DNA from: Acidobacteriota bacterium
GTDB taxonomy: Bacteria > Acidobacteriota > Terriglobia > Terriglobales > Acidobacteriaceae
DNA length: 64,000 bases
Direction of reading: 5' to 3'
Assembly (NCBI GenBank): GCA_003225175.1
Contig: QIBA01000030.1
Coordinates: 63,762 to 127,761, forward strand
The position numbers and the translations under genes are program-made. The notes under the pieces were generated by a model that saw only the letters and a list, made by a program, of their open reading frames with translations, ran no database searches and was not told where the DNA came from. Positions 9,104-18,200 of the stretch are shown here, in pieces (within the stretch, counting starts at the first letter, position 1; each line of letters begins with the position of its first letter).

Positions 9104-10483
9104 TCAGAAACCCGCGCGAGGATGCACGTCAGTCCCTGTAGAGTGTTTGAGTAATTCCGACGCTGCTCCCACGAGGTACACCGAACCAGTAATCACAATG
9201 GGCCGATTTCGCCCACGTGCAAGCTCAATCGCCTGCTGCAACGATTCAGCAGCAGTGATCGGAGTCCCCACGTGAGAGGTGAGGTTGCAAATGTCTCCCG
9301 CTGAAGCTGCGCGCGGGCTGTTGACTCTGGTGGCAATTACCCCTTCGCCTAATGGGAACAAAATCTCGGCGATTTCAGCGATAGCTTTATCCCGCATCGT
9401 CCCAAAAATAAATGTGAGCGGAGTTCCTTGATAGCGCGAAGTTAGTGCCGAACGCAGCGCCCACGCTCCGTCGGGATTGTGAGCGACATCAAGCACAATC
9501 TCAGTCGGGCCGGGAACCACCTGGAATCTTCCTGGCCAGCGCGTGCTCGCGATACCACTTGCGATCTGCTGCGCGGAAATGTCGTATGCGAAGCGTTGTT
9601 TCAGCTCGACGGCGGAAGCGATCGCCAGGGCAGCGTTTCTCAGTTGATGTCGCCCCGCAAGCGGCGAATCGATGATCACGTGCTTGCCGAAGATATCGAG
9701 CGGATAACGATTGTGCGGCGAATCTCCCGACTCAGCCTCGAAGGGCTCCGCTGCGGGCGTAATCGGCGGCATATAGGCGCTCGCGTTCACAGCCTGCACG
9801 TCAAGCCCACGCACTGCTTCGCCGAGCGCGTCGTTTACCTCAGGATGCTGCGGCAGAGTCACGAGCAGCCCCTTGGGACGGATAATTCCCGCCTTTTCGC
9901 GCGCAATCTCAGTCAGCGTGTTGCCCAGCCACGTGGTGTGATCAAGTGAGATGTCGGTAATGATCGAGATCAGCGGATCAGCTACGTTGGTTGCATCGAG
10001 CCGCCCACCAATACCTACCTCCAGGACGGCGATGTCGACTGCCGCACTCGCAAAATAATCAAATGCCATGGCGGTGAGCGTCTCAAAAAAACTGGGATGC
10101 TGTTCCAGCTTGCCCACCTGCATCAACCCCTGCGAAACCGCTTCGATCCGCCCATGCATCTCGGCAAATTCCGCATCGCTAATGGGCTCGCCTTCGATCG
10201 CTATGCGCTCATTCACGCGCACCAGATGCGGAGAGGTGTAGAGTCCCGGGCGGTATCCTGCTTGGCGAATAATGCTGGCGAGCATCGCCGAGGTCGATCC
10301 TTTGCCGTTTGTTCCCGCGATGATAATGCTGGGGAACCGCCGCTCTGGATGCCCAAGCGCTTCGGTAAGCACTCGCATGTGCTCCAAATCGAACTTTCGC
10401 CGCGGCTTCTGGTCGTGCTGCGTCCAAAGCTCGGGAGCAAGCGAGAGCAGACTCTCGACTGCAGATTGGTAAGAGGTGGCCAA
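9104..10483 (-). CDS. folC: Bifunctional folylpolyglutamate synthase / dihydrofolate synthase
   Basis: A Mur-ligase-fold enzyme that adds glutamate to dihydropteroate and to folates. The P-loop GTNGKGST lies at ~57-64, followed by LYTSPHLVRVNERI (omega loop and substrate contact), then GIGGRLDATN, the metal-binding ITDISLDHT and the ADP-contacting VLDVAHNPDGAW in the C-terminal domain. Length of 459 residues is slightly above the usual 420-440. The start is TTG at 10483; a stop codon lies just upstream in frame, and no good Shine-Dalgarno is seen, so the exact start is uncertain. Adjacent to plsC on the same strand. Confidence 0.94.
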   Translation of the reverse strand: MATSYQSAVESLLSLAPELWTQHDQKPRRKFDLEHMRVLTEALGHPERRFPSIIIAGTNGKGSTSAMLASIIRQAGYRPGLYTSPHLVRVNERIAIEGEPISDAEFAEMHGRIEAVSQGLMQVGKLEQHPSFFETLTAMAFDYFASAAVDIAVLEVGIGGRLDATNVADPLISIITDISLDHTTWLGNTLTEIAREKAGIIRPKGLLVTLPQHPEVNDALGEAVRGLDVQAVNASAYMPPITPAAEPFEAESGDSPHNRYPLDIFGKHVIIDSPLAGRHQLRNAALAIASAVELKQRFAYDISAQQIASGIASTRWPGRFQVVPGPTEIVLDVAHNPDGAWALRSALTSRYQGTPLTFIFGTMRDKAIAEIAEILFPLGEGVIATRVNSPRAASAGDICNLTSHVGTPITAAESLQQAIELARGRNRPIVITGSVYLVGAASELLKHSTGTDVHPRAGF

Positions 10484-10848
10484 GGCTACTTGTCTATTTT
10501 AGAGGGTACTAAGGATTTCCATCCGCAAAGTAAGGACCGACAACCCGCGTAACTTCTCTTGTTTTAGGAGAGCCGACTCGCAACTGAAGCCAGAGCGAGC
10601 GCATCTGTCAGGCACACCACGCCCGGAAAGCATAACCTTTCCATGCGCGACGGCGAGCTTGCTCATAATGCCGCAATCATATCCAACAAACGTGGCAATT
10701 CGGGCAGCTCACGCTGAACGACCGCTTCCCGAAACGGGAGCTGAAGCTTGTCGCTATTCGGCTTATGCCGACTCTGGAGCAAAGGGCGGAAAAGAGAAAG
10801 GCGTGGGCAAAGGGAGCGGGACAGGCTTAGTCCGAAGATCAGCAGTTC
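10484..10848. other. Intergenic stretch, no gene recognised
   Basis: Separates folC from the small cysteine-motif gene. It holds a plus-strand frame (from 10659) with no domain-like sequence and no support from composition. I see no RNA gene or clear terminator here. Confidence 0.5.
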
Positions 10849-11049
10849 TCATTCGGGGTCTGGCTCTGCTTGAAACAAGCCTTTTCTCAGTCGTTGCGTG
10901 TCAATGCAAACGTGGACTTCAAATTGGTGTGAGACCGAACCGAGATCATCGGAGGTCACTTCACTGAATACCTGTCCACACTGAGAGCAGTGGCCTCTCA
11001 CGATCTTATCTTCGAGCGTAGCATCGGTGATCAGGAAGCCTTTCGGCAT
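10849..11049 (-). CDS. Small CxxC zinc-ribbon-like hypothetical protein
   Basis: A 66-residue frame with CSQCGQVF near residue 21, followed by a short amphipathic segment ending in His-x-Cys (HVCID, ~45-49). The knuckle plus downstream His/Cys looks like a half zinc ribbon, a type of small protein frequent in Acidobacteria-like genomes. The ATG at 11049 lies 6 nt after a perfect TATAAT on the minus strand, arguing for expression as a leaderless message. Position is just downstream of accD on the same strand. Small size and lack of a recognised family keep confidence moderate. Confidence 0.5.
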   Translation of the reverse strand: MPKGFLITDATLEDKIVRGHCSQCGQVFSEVTSDDLGSVSHQFEVHVCIDTQRLRKGLFQAEPDPE

Positions 11050-11055
11050 ATTCGG

Positions 11056-11061
11056 ATTATA
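11056..11061 (-). promoter_or_regulatory. TATAAT -10 box for the small CxxC gene
   Basis: Perfect TATAAT on the minus strand ending 6 nt before the ATG at 11049. The -35 region is weak. It would yield a transcript with essentially no leader. Confidence 0.4.
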
Positions 11062-11094
11062 GGCAGGGCTGGTTATGAAAACGCGAATATTTCT

Positions 11095-11943
11095 TCAGTT
11101 CATGTGTCCCATGAAGGACAATGCGCGCGACAAATATGGTTTCAAGTCCTTGCGGTGGACTACCGCGTCGAGCATTCCGTGCTCCAGCAGGAATTCGCTG
11201 CGTTGAAATCCTTCGGGCAACTTCTGGCGGATAGTCTGCTCGATTACTCGTGGCCCTGCGAAGCCGATGAGGGCTCCCGGCTCTGCGACGTTCAAGTCTC
11301 CTAGCATTGCGTAGGATGCCGTTACTCCTCCGGTCGTCGGATCGGTGAGCACTGAAATGTAGGGCAGGCCGGCATCGTCGAGCTTGGCTAGGGCGGCCGA
11401 GATCTTCGCCATTTGCATGAGCGAGCCAACTCCCTCCATCATGCGTGCGCCACCCGATGCTGAAATCACGATGAGAGGTTTTCGCTTTTCAATGGCGCGC
11501 TCGATTGCCCGGGTAATGGCTTCGCCGACAACTGCTCCCATGCTTCCACCAATGAAGCGGTACTCCATCGCGCTGGCGATTACCGGTTTGCCCTCAAGCG
11601 TGCCTTCGGCGTTGATGATTGCATCTGAAATCTCGGTTTCTTTCTGCGCTTTCGCAAGCCGATCTTTGTAAGCCTTGGTGTCGACGAATTTGAGAGGATC
11701 GGTGGAGCTGAGGTTCGTCTCTGTTTCTTCCCACTCGCTGTTATCGAGCAGTGTTGCCAAGCGCGTGCGCGCATCAAGCCGGAAATGATACTGGCACTTT
11801 GGGCAGACGTTCAGGTTAGCGTCCAGGTCCTTCTTCCAGATGATCTGCCGGCATCCCTCGCACTTCTCCCACAGGCCTTCGGTGCGGACGCGCTTTTCGC
11901 CCGATGGGTCAAGTTCTGAACTTTCCCGCCTAAACCATGTCAT
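11095..11943 (-). CDS. accD: Acetyl-CoA carboxylase carboxyltransferase subunit beta
   Basis: The 282-residue beta subunit of acetyl-CoA carboxylase carboxyltransferase, which transfers CO2 from biotin to acetyl-CoA to make malonyl-CoA for fatty acid synthesis. The N-terminal four-Cys zinc ribbon (CEGCRQIIW and CPKCQYHF, ~29-55) is intact. The crotonase-like core contains SASGGARMMEG and LTDPTTGGVTASYAMLGD, which binds acetyl-CoA. Length is normal. ATG 11943 follows directly on the cobO stop (TAG|ATG), so it is the last gene of the nadD-accD operon and probably translationally coupled. accA is not in the window. Confidence 0.97.
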   Translation of the reverse strand: MTWFRRESSELDPSGEKRVRTEGLWEKCEGCRQIIWKKDLDANLNVCPKCQYHFRLDARTRLATLLDNSEWEETETNLSSTDPLKFVDTKAYKDRLAKAQKETEISDAIINAEGTLEGKPVIASAMEYRFIGGSMGAVVGEAITRAIERAIEKRKPLIVISASGGARMMEGVGSLMQMAKISAALAKLDDAGLPYISVLTDPTTGGVTASYAMLGDLNVAEPGALIGFAGPRVIEQTIRQKLPEGFQRSEFLLEHGMLDAVVHRKDLKPYLSRALSFMGHMN

Positions 11944-12480
11944 CTAGTATTCAATTCCCCTTTGCGCGAGAATACCAGCTTCGTATGCGTGCTTTACCTG
12001 GCGCATCTCGGTGACCGTATCGGCAACCTCAACGATTTTCGGATGCGCGTTGCGCCCGGTCAAGATTACATGAACCATTTCAGGTTTCTGCTTTAGCATC
12101 TCAACGACCTTCTCGGGATCCAGCATGCCATAGCTGATGGCGTAGTTAATTTCGTCGAGGATTACCAGATCCCAATTACCTGAAAGGATCTCCTTGCGGC
12201 TCTCTTCCCACGCTTCTTCCACCATGCGGATATCTTCGGGATCAGTCTCGGCCCCGCCGACTTTCACGAATCCACGCCCAAGCTGCTTCATGATGAAGTT
12301 GTTCCCAAAGGCCTTCACGGCGTCGAGTTCACCGTAATGCCATGATCCTTTCAGGAACTGCAGCATGAGAATCTTCATCCCATTGCCGACAGCACGAAGC
12401 GCCGTACCGATGGCGGCGGTCGTCTTTCCCTTTCCGGAACCAGTGTTGACGATGATGAGACCGCGGCGGACGTCATTCAT
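11944..12480 (-). CDS. cobO: Cob(I)yrinic acid a,c-diamide adenosyltransferase (CobO/BtuR type)
   Basis: A 178-residue ATP:corrinoid adenosyltransferase that makes the Co-adenosyl bond of coenzyme B12. The N-terminal P-loop is variant GSGKGKTTAAIG (~14-25); also visible are FLKGSWHYGE and the Walker B-like LVILDEINYAISYG, all typical of the CobA/CobO/BtuR family. Start ATG overlaps the rlmH stop by 4 nt (ATGA) and its own stop abuts accD. No other cobalamin gene is nearby, so a salvage role is as likely as de novo synthesis. Confidence 0.93.
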   Translation of the reverse strand: MNDVRRGLIIVNTGSGKGKTTAAIGTALRAVGNGMKILMLQFLKGSWHYGELDAVKAFGNNFIMKQLGRGFVKVGGAETDPEDIRMVEEAWEESRKEILSGNWDLVILDEINYAISYGMLDPEKVVEMLKQKPEMVHVILTGRNAHPKIVEVADTVTEMRQVKHAYEAGILAQRGIEY

Positions 12481-12962
12481 TTAGGAGATATGAGTCCTCG
12501 TGAAATGGACGAATGCCCACAGTGGTATGGATGCTTCCGGATAATTGTAAATGCCCGGTAGATTTGCTCCAGCAAGACAACGCGTGCGAGTTCGTGGGGA
12601 AGTGTCATTTTGCCGAATGAGAGAATCCGACTCGCAGCCCGGCGGGCTGCATCGCTGAATCCATCGGCTGGGCCGATCGCGAAGATCAATTGCTGTACAT
12701 CGGCGGAGTGCTGGGATTCGATGAAGTCGGCGAATTGTTCCGAAGTGATATCCTTACCGCGATTATCAAGCAGTACCAGCAGAGGCTTTGTACGACCAGC
12801 GGATTGTTCGAGCAGCTTGAGTAGAGAGCTTTCGTTGTGCAAGTCTGAAGCTTCGATCGATTGATACTTGGAAATGCGGCTCGCATACTCCCGAGTGAGA
12901 GCATCGTAAGCCGGTTCTTTGCTGCGTGACTTCGGCGCGATCCACAGGACGCGCAGCTTCAT
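12477..12962 (-). CDS. rlmH: 23S rRNA (pseudouridine1915-N3)-methyltransferase RlmH
   Basis: A 161-residue SPOUT methyltransferase that methylates pseudouridine 1915 in helix 69 of 23S rRNA, acting on assembled 70S ribosomes. The SAM-binding trefoil knot shows VLLDNRGKDITSEQFADFI and FAIGPADGFSD near ~105, and the C-terminal ALARVVLLEQIYRAFTI-like helix (HELARVVLLEQIYRAFTI) with terminal Tyr-His. Length matches the family (~155). Overlaps the upstream methyltransferase by 4 nt and cobO by 4 nt. The operon pairs it with rsfS and nadD, a common arrangement. Confidence 0.95.
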   Translation of the reverse strand: MKLRVLWIAPKSRSKEPAYDALTREYASRISKYQSIEASDLHNESSLLKLLEQSAGRTKPLLVLLDNRGKDITSEQFADFIESQHSADVQQLIFAIGPADGFSDAARRAASRILSFGKMTLPHELARVVLLEQIYRAFTIIRKHPYHCGHSSISRGLISPK

Positions 12963-13732
12963 TTCAGCTGTCCAAAATAGATGTTGGTGTCGTACTCAAA
13001 TGCCACGACAGCGCTTTGTTCGTGCTTGCGGAAGATTCTTTCCAGCTCAGCCAGCATGACAGCGTAATTAGGATGATCGGATTTCGGAGCGTATGAGGCC
13101 GAGAGCACCCGCCCTTTGAGGGCTTCGAAGTCAAAGAATTGCGAACTGTCGAGGCAGACCTTCTCGAAGCGGCCAGAGAAGAAGTCAGAGATCACCTCAA
13201 CGGCATTCCGTCCCTGCGTCTTTACTTGAGCATAGTCTGTTCCGAATTGAAGAAGGAGCTGTTCATAGTCGCGTTGAAAGGGACTCGACTCGAAGCGTCG
13301 ATCGTTCCAAAGCAGCACGACCCAACCGCCGGGCTGGAGAACTCTCACAAACTCGACTTTTGCGCGCGGCCAATCAAACCAGTGGAATGACTGTGCTGCC
13401 GTAACGAATGAAACAGAGCTACTGGCCAGATGTGTGTCTTCGGCTGAGCCGTCAATACTGTGATACTGGCGGTGATGTCCGAGAAGCTGTTGGCCGGCAT
13501 TGCGCATTTCCGCGTTCGGTTCCACGGCGAAGATTTCATTCCCATTCTCGAGGAATAGCCGAGCGAGGTTGCCTGGCCCGGAACCGATATCGGCTATGAC
13601 CGAATTGGAACTTAGTCCACAGCTCTCCTTAAGCACACGAAGTACTTCGGGAGGATATCCTGGCCGGTACTTAATGTAGTCACCCACGCGATCGGAGAAG
13701 CGTGTGAGTGCGTTGGCTGGCTTCGGCTTCAT
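12959..13732 (-). CDS. Class I SAM-dependent methyltransferase
   Basis: A 257-residue Rossmann-fold methyltransferase (Methyltransf_11-like). Motif I is VIADIGSGPGNLARLFLENG (~41-60), followed by the acidic ribose contact in FAVEPNAEMR, then DGSAEDTHL and the post-motif FHWFDWPRAKVEFVRVLQPG. The substrate is unknown; similarity is to small-molecule methyltransferases annotated 'ubiquinone/menaquinone-like'. I choose the ATG at 13732, which overlaps the rsfS stop by one base (TGATG), over the TTG three bases upstream. It lies between rsfS and rlmH with overlaps at both ends, so it is co-translated with ribosome-related genes. Confidence 0.85.
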   Translation of the reverse strand: MKPKPANALTRFSDRVGDYIKYRPGYPPEVLRVLKESCGLSSNSVIADIGSGPGNLARLFLENGNEIFAVEPNAEMRNAGQQLLGHHRQYHSIDGSAEDTHLASSSVSFVTAAQSFHWFDWPRAKVEFVRVLQPGGWVVLLWNDRRFESSPFQRDYEQLLLQFGTDYAQVKTQGRNAVEVISDFFSGRFEKVCLDSSQFFDFEALKGRVLSASYAPKSDHPNYAVMLAELERIFRKHEQSAVVAFEYDTNIYFGQLK

Positions 13733-14220
13733 CAAGACGACTTGCGACGATGTGCCGTAACTCTGGCCGACTTTGGAGCGCCGGCGCCGTGGGTCCGGGA
13801 TCCGACTTTTGCCGGAGCCTTCGTTCGACTGAACTTAGCAGAGCGCGGAGTGGCAGCGGGCTTCTTCAAATCGGCGATTGTTACTTTGCGCGCCGACTTC
13901 CAGAGCCGCTCCAAATCGTAGAACTTGCGCGAAGCCTCCGAAAAAATGTGGACAACAAAATCCAGATAGTCGATCAGGATCCAGTCGGCCTGGTTGTAGC
14001 CTTCCACCTGATTAGCAGGCACGCCAGACTTCTTGAGGCGCAGCTCCACTTCATCTGCGATCGCTTGAATTTGCCGTGGATTCCTTCCCGTGCAAATGAG
14101 GAAGTAGTCGGTGAATGCCGATGAATTTTTGTCCATTTCGAGGATGCTGATGTCCTCCCCTTTTTTCTCTTCGCAAGCCTGAACGGCAGACACTACCTGG
14201 CTTCGGATCTGGGCATTCAT
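13732..14220 (-). CDS. rsfS: Ribosome silencing factor RsfS
   Basis: RsfS/Iojap binds L14 on the 50S subunit and blocks subunit joining when nutrients are scarce. The core (~1-115) has the family hallmarks DYFLICTGRNPRQIQAIADE and the terminal DYLDFVVHIFSEASRKFYDL. The protein is 162 residues, about 40-45 longer than typical, because of a C-terminal tail rich in Lys/Arg/Ala/Pro after residue ~118, which may add nonspecific RNA contact. ATG start. It lies 66 nt downstream of nadD, the usual nadD-rsfS pair. Confidence 0.95.
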   Translation of the reverse strand: MNAQIRSQVVSAVQACEEKKGEDISILEMDKNSSAFTDYFLICTGRNPRQIQAIADEVELRLKKSGVPANQVEGYNQADWILIDYLDFVVHIFSEASRKFYDLERLWKSARKVTIADLKKPAATPRSAKFSRTKAPAKVGSRTHGAGAPKSARVTAHRRKSS

Positions 14221-14286
14221 TCCTGTGGTTGGATTCTTCTCCGTTGTCGAGGTTTTCCTGTACTCGATTCTAGACTGTGGGACATT

Positions 14287-15045
14287 TCAGCGCCGTGATT
14301 TCTTTTCAACATTAGGCGCAGGCGTGGCGGCGCCTGCACTGTCAGGAGTGGCAGTGGAACGGTAAAGCCGAATCTTGCGGATGTATTCGGCGACAGCGTC
14401 TCCAACATATGCCTCAAGTCTCCTGCCCGAGGAAGCAGCGGCAGCGCGCAATTGCGTGGAGGACACGCGCTCAGAGACATCCCCAAGCAGACGCAGAGTG
14501 ACGCCAGAGAACGCCATCAGGGCGCCTGAAGGCGCCAGCCCATCGCCTGCCTTATTCGCGGTTTCCAGAACTTCAGGCTTAGGCCGAAGTTGCTCCGGAA
14601 GCGCGCCAGCTATGTCGCCGAGAGAATATCCGGGGCGATTCGCAACGATGAACTCGCATTCTTTGAGCAGCTCCACCGCGCGATGCCAATTGGCAACGGT
14701 TAGAAATGCATCGATGCCAACGAGGAAGTACAGCTTGTCCGCTTTCTTCAGAGTGCTCTTGAGCCGACGAACCGTTTCGAGCGAGAAATTGGGCTTACCG
14801 GTCTCTCTAAAGAGACGCGCCTCGAAGTCAGAGGGAATGAAGGTTGAATGCCCCTGCGTGGCCAGTGCAACCATGGCCATTCGGTGCGCAAACGGAGTAA
14901 GCGCGTGATCTTGCTTATGAGGCGGCAACTCGGCCGGAACGAACAGTACCTTGCCAAGTTCGAACTGCTTCGTCGCGCTCTCGGCGACAGCGATGTGTCC
15001 ACGATGAACAGGATCGAACGTACCGCCGAAGAAGGCGAGGTTCAC
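14287..15045 (-). CDS. nadD: Nicotinate-nucleotide adenylyltransferase
   Basis: Adenylates nicotinate mononucleotide to deamido-NAD in NAD synthesis. The nucleotidyltransferase T/HxGH motif is GGTFDPVHRGH (~7-17), and the second motif ISSTxIR appears as RVSSTQLRAAA. Length of 252 residues is longer than usual (~200-215), with an extra Ala/Pro-rich insert around 160-175 and a basic C-terminal tail. The start is GTG at 15045, a few nt downstream of a TATACA-like hexamer and with no Shine-Dalgarno. First gene of the six-gene operon down to accD. nadC lies 5 kb away on the other strand. Confidence 0.94.
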   Translation of the reverse strand: MNLAFFGGTFDPVHRGHIAVAESATKQFELGKVLFVPAELPPHKQDHALTPFAHRMAMVALATQGHSTFIPSDFEARLFRETGKPNFSLETVRRLKSTLKKADKLYFLVGIDAFLTVANWHRAVELLKECEFIVANRPGYSLGDIAGALPEQLRPKPEVLETANKAGDGLAPSGALMAFSGVTLRLLGDVSERVSSTQLRAAAASSGRRLEAYVGDAVAEYIRKIRLYRSTATPDSAGAATPAPNVEKKSRR

Positions 15046-15082
15046 GGGACACAGTGTATACGTCGCGAGCAGCTTCGCTAAT

Positions 15083-15228
15083 CGGCTCTCGGCGTTCGGC
15101 TATCGGCTATCGGCTTTCGGCCTGTCGCGGTTTATTGTTCAGGTAAGGCGTACCGGCCGAACGCCAAGAGCCTACGCCGAAAGCCTGTTTTCCCTTCACC
15201 CGATGGCCCGATCACCCGATTGAGAAAA
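15083..15228. repeat. Palindromic 'word' repeat between nadD and mfd
   Basis: Built of near-repeated words of the type TCGGCTATCGGC. A 17-nt arm at 15083-15099 pairs with 15156-15172 with one mismatch, and 15112-15121 pairs with 15176-15185. A second word type (CCCGATCACCCGAT-like) follows at 15198-15228. The same words recur at ~45010-45200. Fills the divergent nadD/mfd spacer. Confidence 0.7.
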
Positions 15229-15240
15229 ATCCCCGGCTGA

Positions 15241-15246
15241 TAAAAT
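15241..15246 (+). promoter_or_regulatory. Candidate -10 box for mfd
   Basis: TAAAAT lies 10 nt before the mfd ATG at 15257, implying a leader of a few nt. A TTGAGA hexamer lies upstream with a short 15-bp spacer. Confidence 0.3.
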
Positions 15247-15256
15247 CAATTTCTCC

Positions 15257-18200
15257 ATGGTCTTGCCCTTTGTCCGCGAGTTGCTTGCGGACGTTGAAAA
15301 GTCCCAGGCCTTCCGGCGTACGACATCCCACCTGAAGAGTCGTGCGGGGCGGCGTGGTGTCTCTGGGCTCACCAACTCTGCCAAGGCTCTACACCTTCCC
15401 TTGGTATCAGCAGCGGCTGGGGCTCCGCTCATTGTCATTGTGGAGAGCAATCGCGCGGCGGAAGAGATGTTGCCGGCCTTGCAGTCCATGGCAGAGCTCA
15501 CCGGCGCTCTAAGTCCCAAGGCAATTCTCAAGCTGCCTGCACACGACGTCCTGCCGTTCGAGAACCTTTCTCCTCATCCGGAAATTCAGGAAGAACGGGC
15601 TTCGGTACTCTGGAAGATTGCGACCGGTGCGGCTTCAATCATCGTTGTGCCGCTAGAGGCGGCGTCGATGCGCTTGAATTCCGCTGAGTTTTATGCGGAC
15701 CTGGCTCGCATTGTGCGGCGCGGTGAGACAATCGATATCGATCCGTTAATCGAGCATCTCCGCACAATCGGCTATAACTCTGCCGATGCCGTCGACATGC
15801 CGGGGGAGTTTGCGCTGCGTGGCGGGATTCTCGACGCTTATCCGCCCGAGGCGGATCGTCCCTTGCGCATTGAATTCTTCGGCGATGAAGTCGAGACGAT
15901 CCGGAAATTCGATCCCGGCACACAACGATCCGCTGCGCCGGTCGATGAAGTCGTCCTCCTGCCGCTCACGGAAACGCCAGTAAACGAGCGCGTTCTTGGC
16001 GTGATCCATTCGCGGCTCTCAGGAAAGCGACTGAGCGGGAGCGAATCTGAGCTCGAACAAGCGATCGCTGCCACAGGAGTGACGGTGTTTCCCGGCTGGG
16101 AGTTCTACGCGCCTGTCGCCGGTTCAGGACAACATCTCTTTGATCTCCTGCCCAACGCGCTGGCGATTGTCGATGAACCTTCAGCAGTCTTGGCCAAGCA
16201 GGAGGAATGGTGGAACAAGGTCAAAGATCGCCATGAGCGCAGCGGCGTCGGAACACTGGTGCGGCCGGAGGAGATCTATTTCTCCCCTGAGGAGTGGCGT
16301 GAACGTCTGCAGCGAGCTCCAGGCATCGACATCGAGCGCCTCGGAATTGCTGATGCGGGAGATGATGCCACGCACGAGGAATTCACCTTCCACTCGCGTC
16401 CGACTACGCGATTCCACGGCTCAATTCGGGCTATGGTGGACGAAGTTAAAAGGCTGACCGCAGAAGGCCGTCGCGTAATCTTTGCCGCTCCCAATATGGG
16501 AGAAGTCGAGCGGCTCGCAGACGTCTTCACGGAATATTCGCTCCCGTTTCGGCTAGGTAGCCGCGTTCCGTCGCCCGGCAGTGAGAGCTACCTGGACGAA
16601 ACCTCCTTCTTTGCCGGCGAGATGAGTACGACGACGATTGTGAAAGCGGTGTTGCCGGCAGGCATGGAGATTGCCGATGCAAACCTGGTTCTATTTGGCG
16701 CTCACGATCTCTTTGACGATTCCGACTTAGTGGTTTCGCAGCCTCTCCGGCAGAAGTCGAAAGTTTCTGCCTTCCTCTCTGATTTCCGCGATCTCGTTGC
16801 CGGGGATTATGTGGTTCACGTGGAGCACGGCATCGCGCAATATCAAGGTTTGAAAGAACTTGCCCAGGGCGACACCGTCGGCGAGTTCATGCTTCTCGAG
16901 TTCGCTGAAGCAGCGAAGCTTTACGTTCCGCTGACCCGCCTCGACCTGATTCAGAAATATCGTTCGACTGAGGGTGCCAGACCTCCTCTGAGCCGCCTTG
17001 GTGGCACCCAATGGGCAAAGACGAAAGCACGCGTGAAGAAGGCCATGCGCGACATGGCCGACGAGCTGCTTAAGCTCTACGCACAACGCAAAATGGCGCA
17101 CGGCCATGCCTACCCCGTGGACACGCAGTGGCAGCGCGAGTTCGAAGACGCGTTCGATTACAACGAAACTGACGATCAAGTCTCCGCCATCGCCGACATT
17201 AAGCAGGACATGGAATCCACCATGCCAATGGACCGTTTGCTCTGCGGCGACGTCGGTTACGGCAAGACTGAAGTCGCTATGCGCGCCACCTTCAAGGCGG
17301 TGCAGGATAACCGGCAAGTTGCTGTGCTCGCGCCGACAACGGTTCTGGCCTTCCAACATTACGAGACTTTCAAGCGTCGGTTCGCAGCATTCCCGATCAT
17401 GATCGAGATGATCAGCCGCTTTCGCACTACGAAGCAGCAAAAGGATATCGTCGAGAAAGTCGAACAGGGAAAGATCGACATCCTCATCGGGACGCATCGC
17501 CTTCTCTCAAAGGACATCAAGTTTCCTGATTTGGGACTTCTGATCGTCGACGAAGAGCAACGCTTCGGCGTCCGTCACAAGGAACGCCTCAAGCAGTTGA
17601 AGAAAGAGGTGGACGTCCTCACTATGTCGGCAACCCCGATTCCACGCACGCTGCACATGTCGCTGGTTGGGTTGCGCGACATGAGCGTAATTGAAACTCC
17701 GCCCAAAGACCGCATGGCGATTCAAACCGTCGTCGCTCCGTTCGATGAAAAGCTGATTCGCACGGCCATCGAAAACGAACTCGAACGCGGAGGTCAAGTC
17801 TACTTCGTCCACAACCGGGTGGAGAGTATCTATGAAATCGCTGCCAAGATTCAGGAACTCGTGCCACGTGGACGCGTGATCGTCGGTCACGGTCAAATGT
17901 CTGAAGGAGAATTGGAGAAGGTGATGCTCGCCTTCATGCGGCACGAATCTGACATCTTGGTAGCTACAACCATCATCGAGAATGGGCTCGACATTCCACT
18001 CTGCAACACCATTCTTATCAATCGAGCCGATCGGCATGGCCTCTCGGAGCTTTATCAGTTACGCGGGCGTGTAGGGCGCTCCAATCGTCGTGCCTATGCC
18101 TATCTGTTGATTCCGGGGGAGCAGGAGCTTACTCCCGTCGCGCGGCGCCGTTTGGCTGCGTTGAAGGAGTTTTCAGATCTCGGAGCCGGCTTCAAGATCG

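Noticed and set aside
10659-10967. Plus-strand frame of 102 codons
   Set aside because: Composition is unlike a real protein and it overlaps the better-supported small CxxC gene on the other strand.
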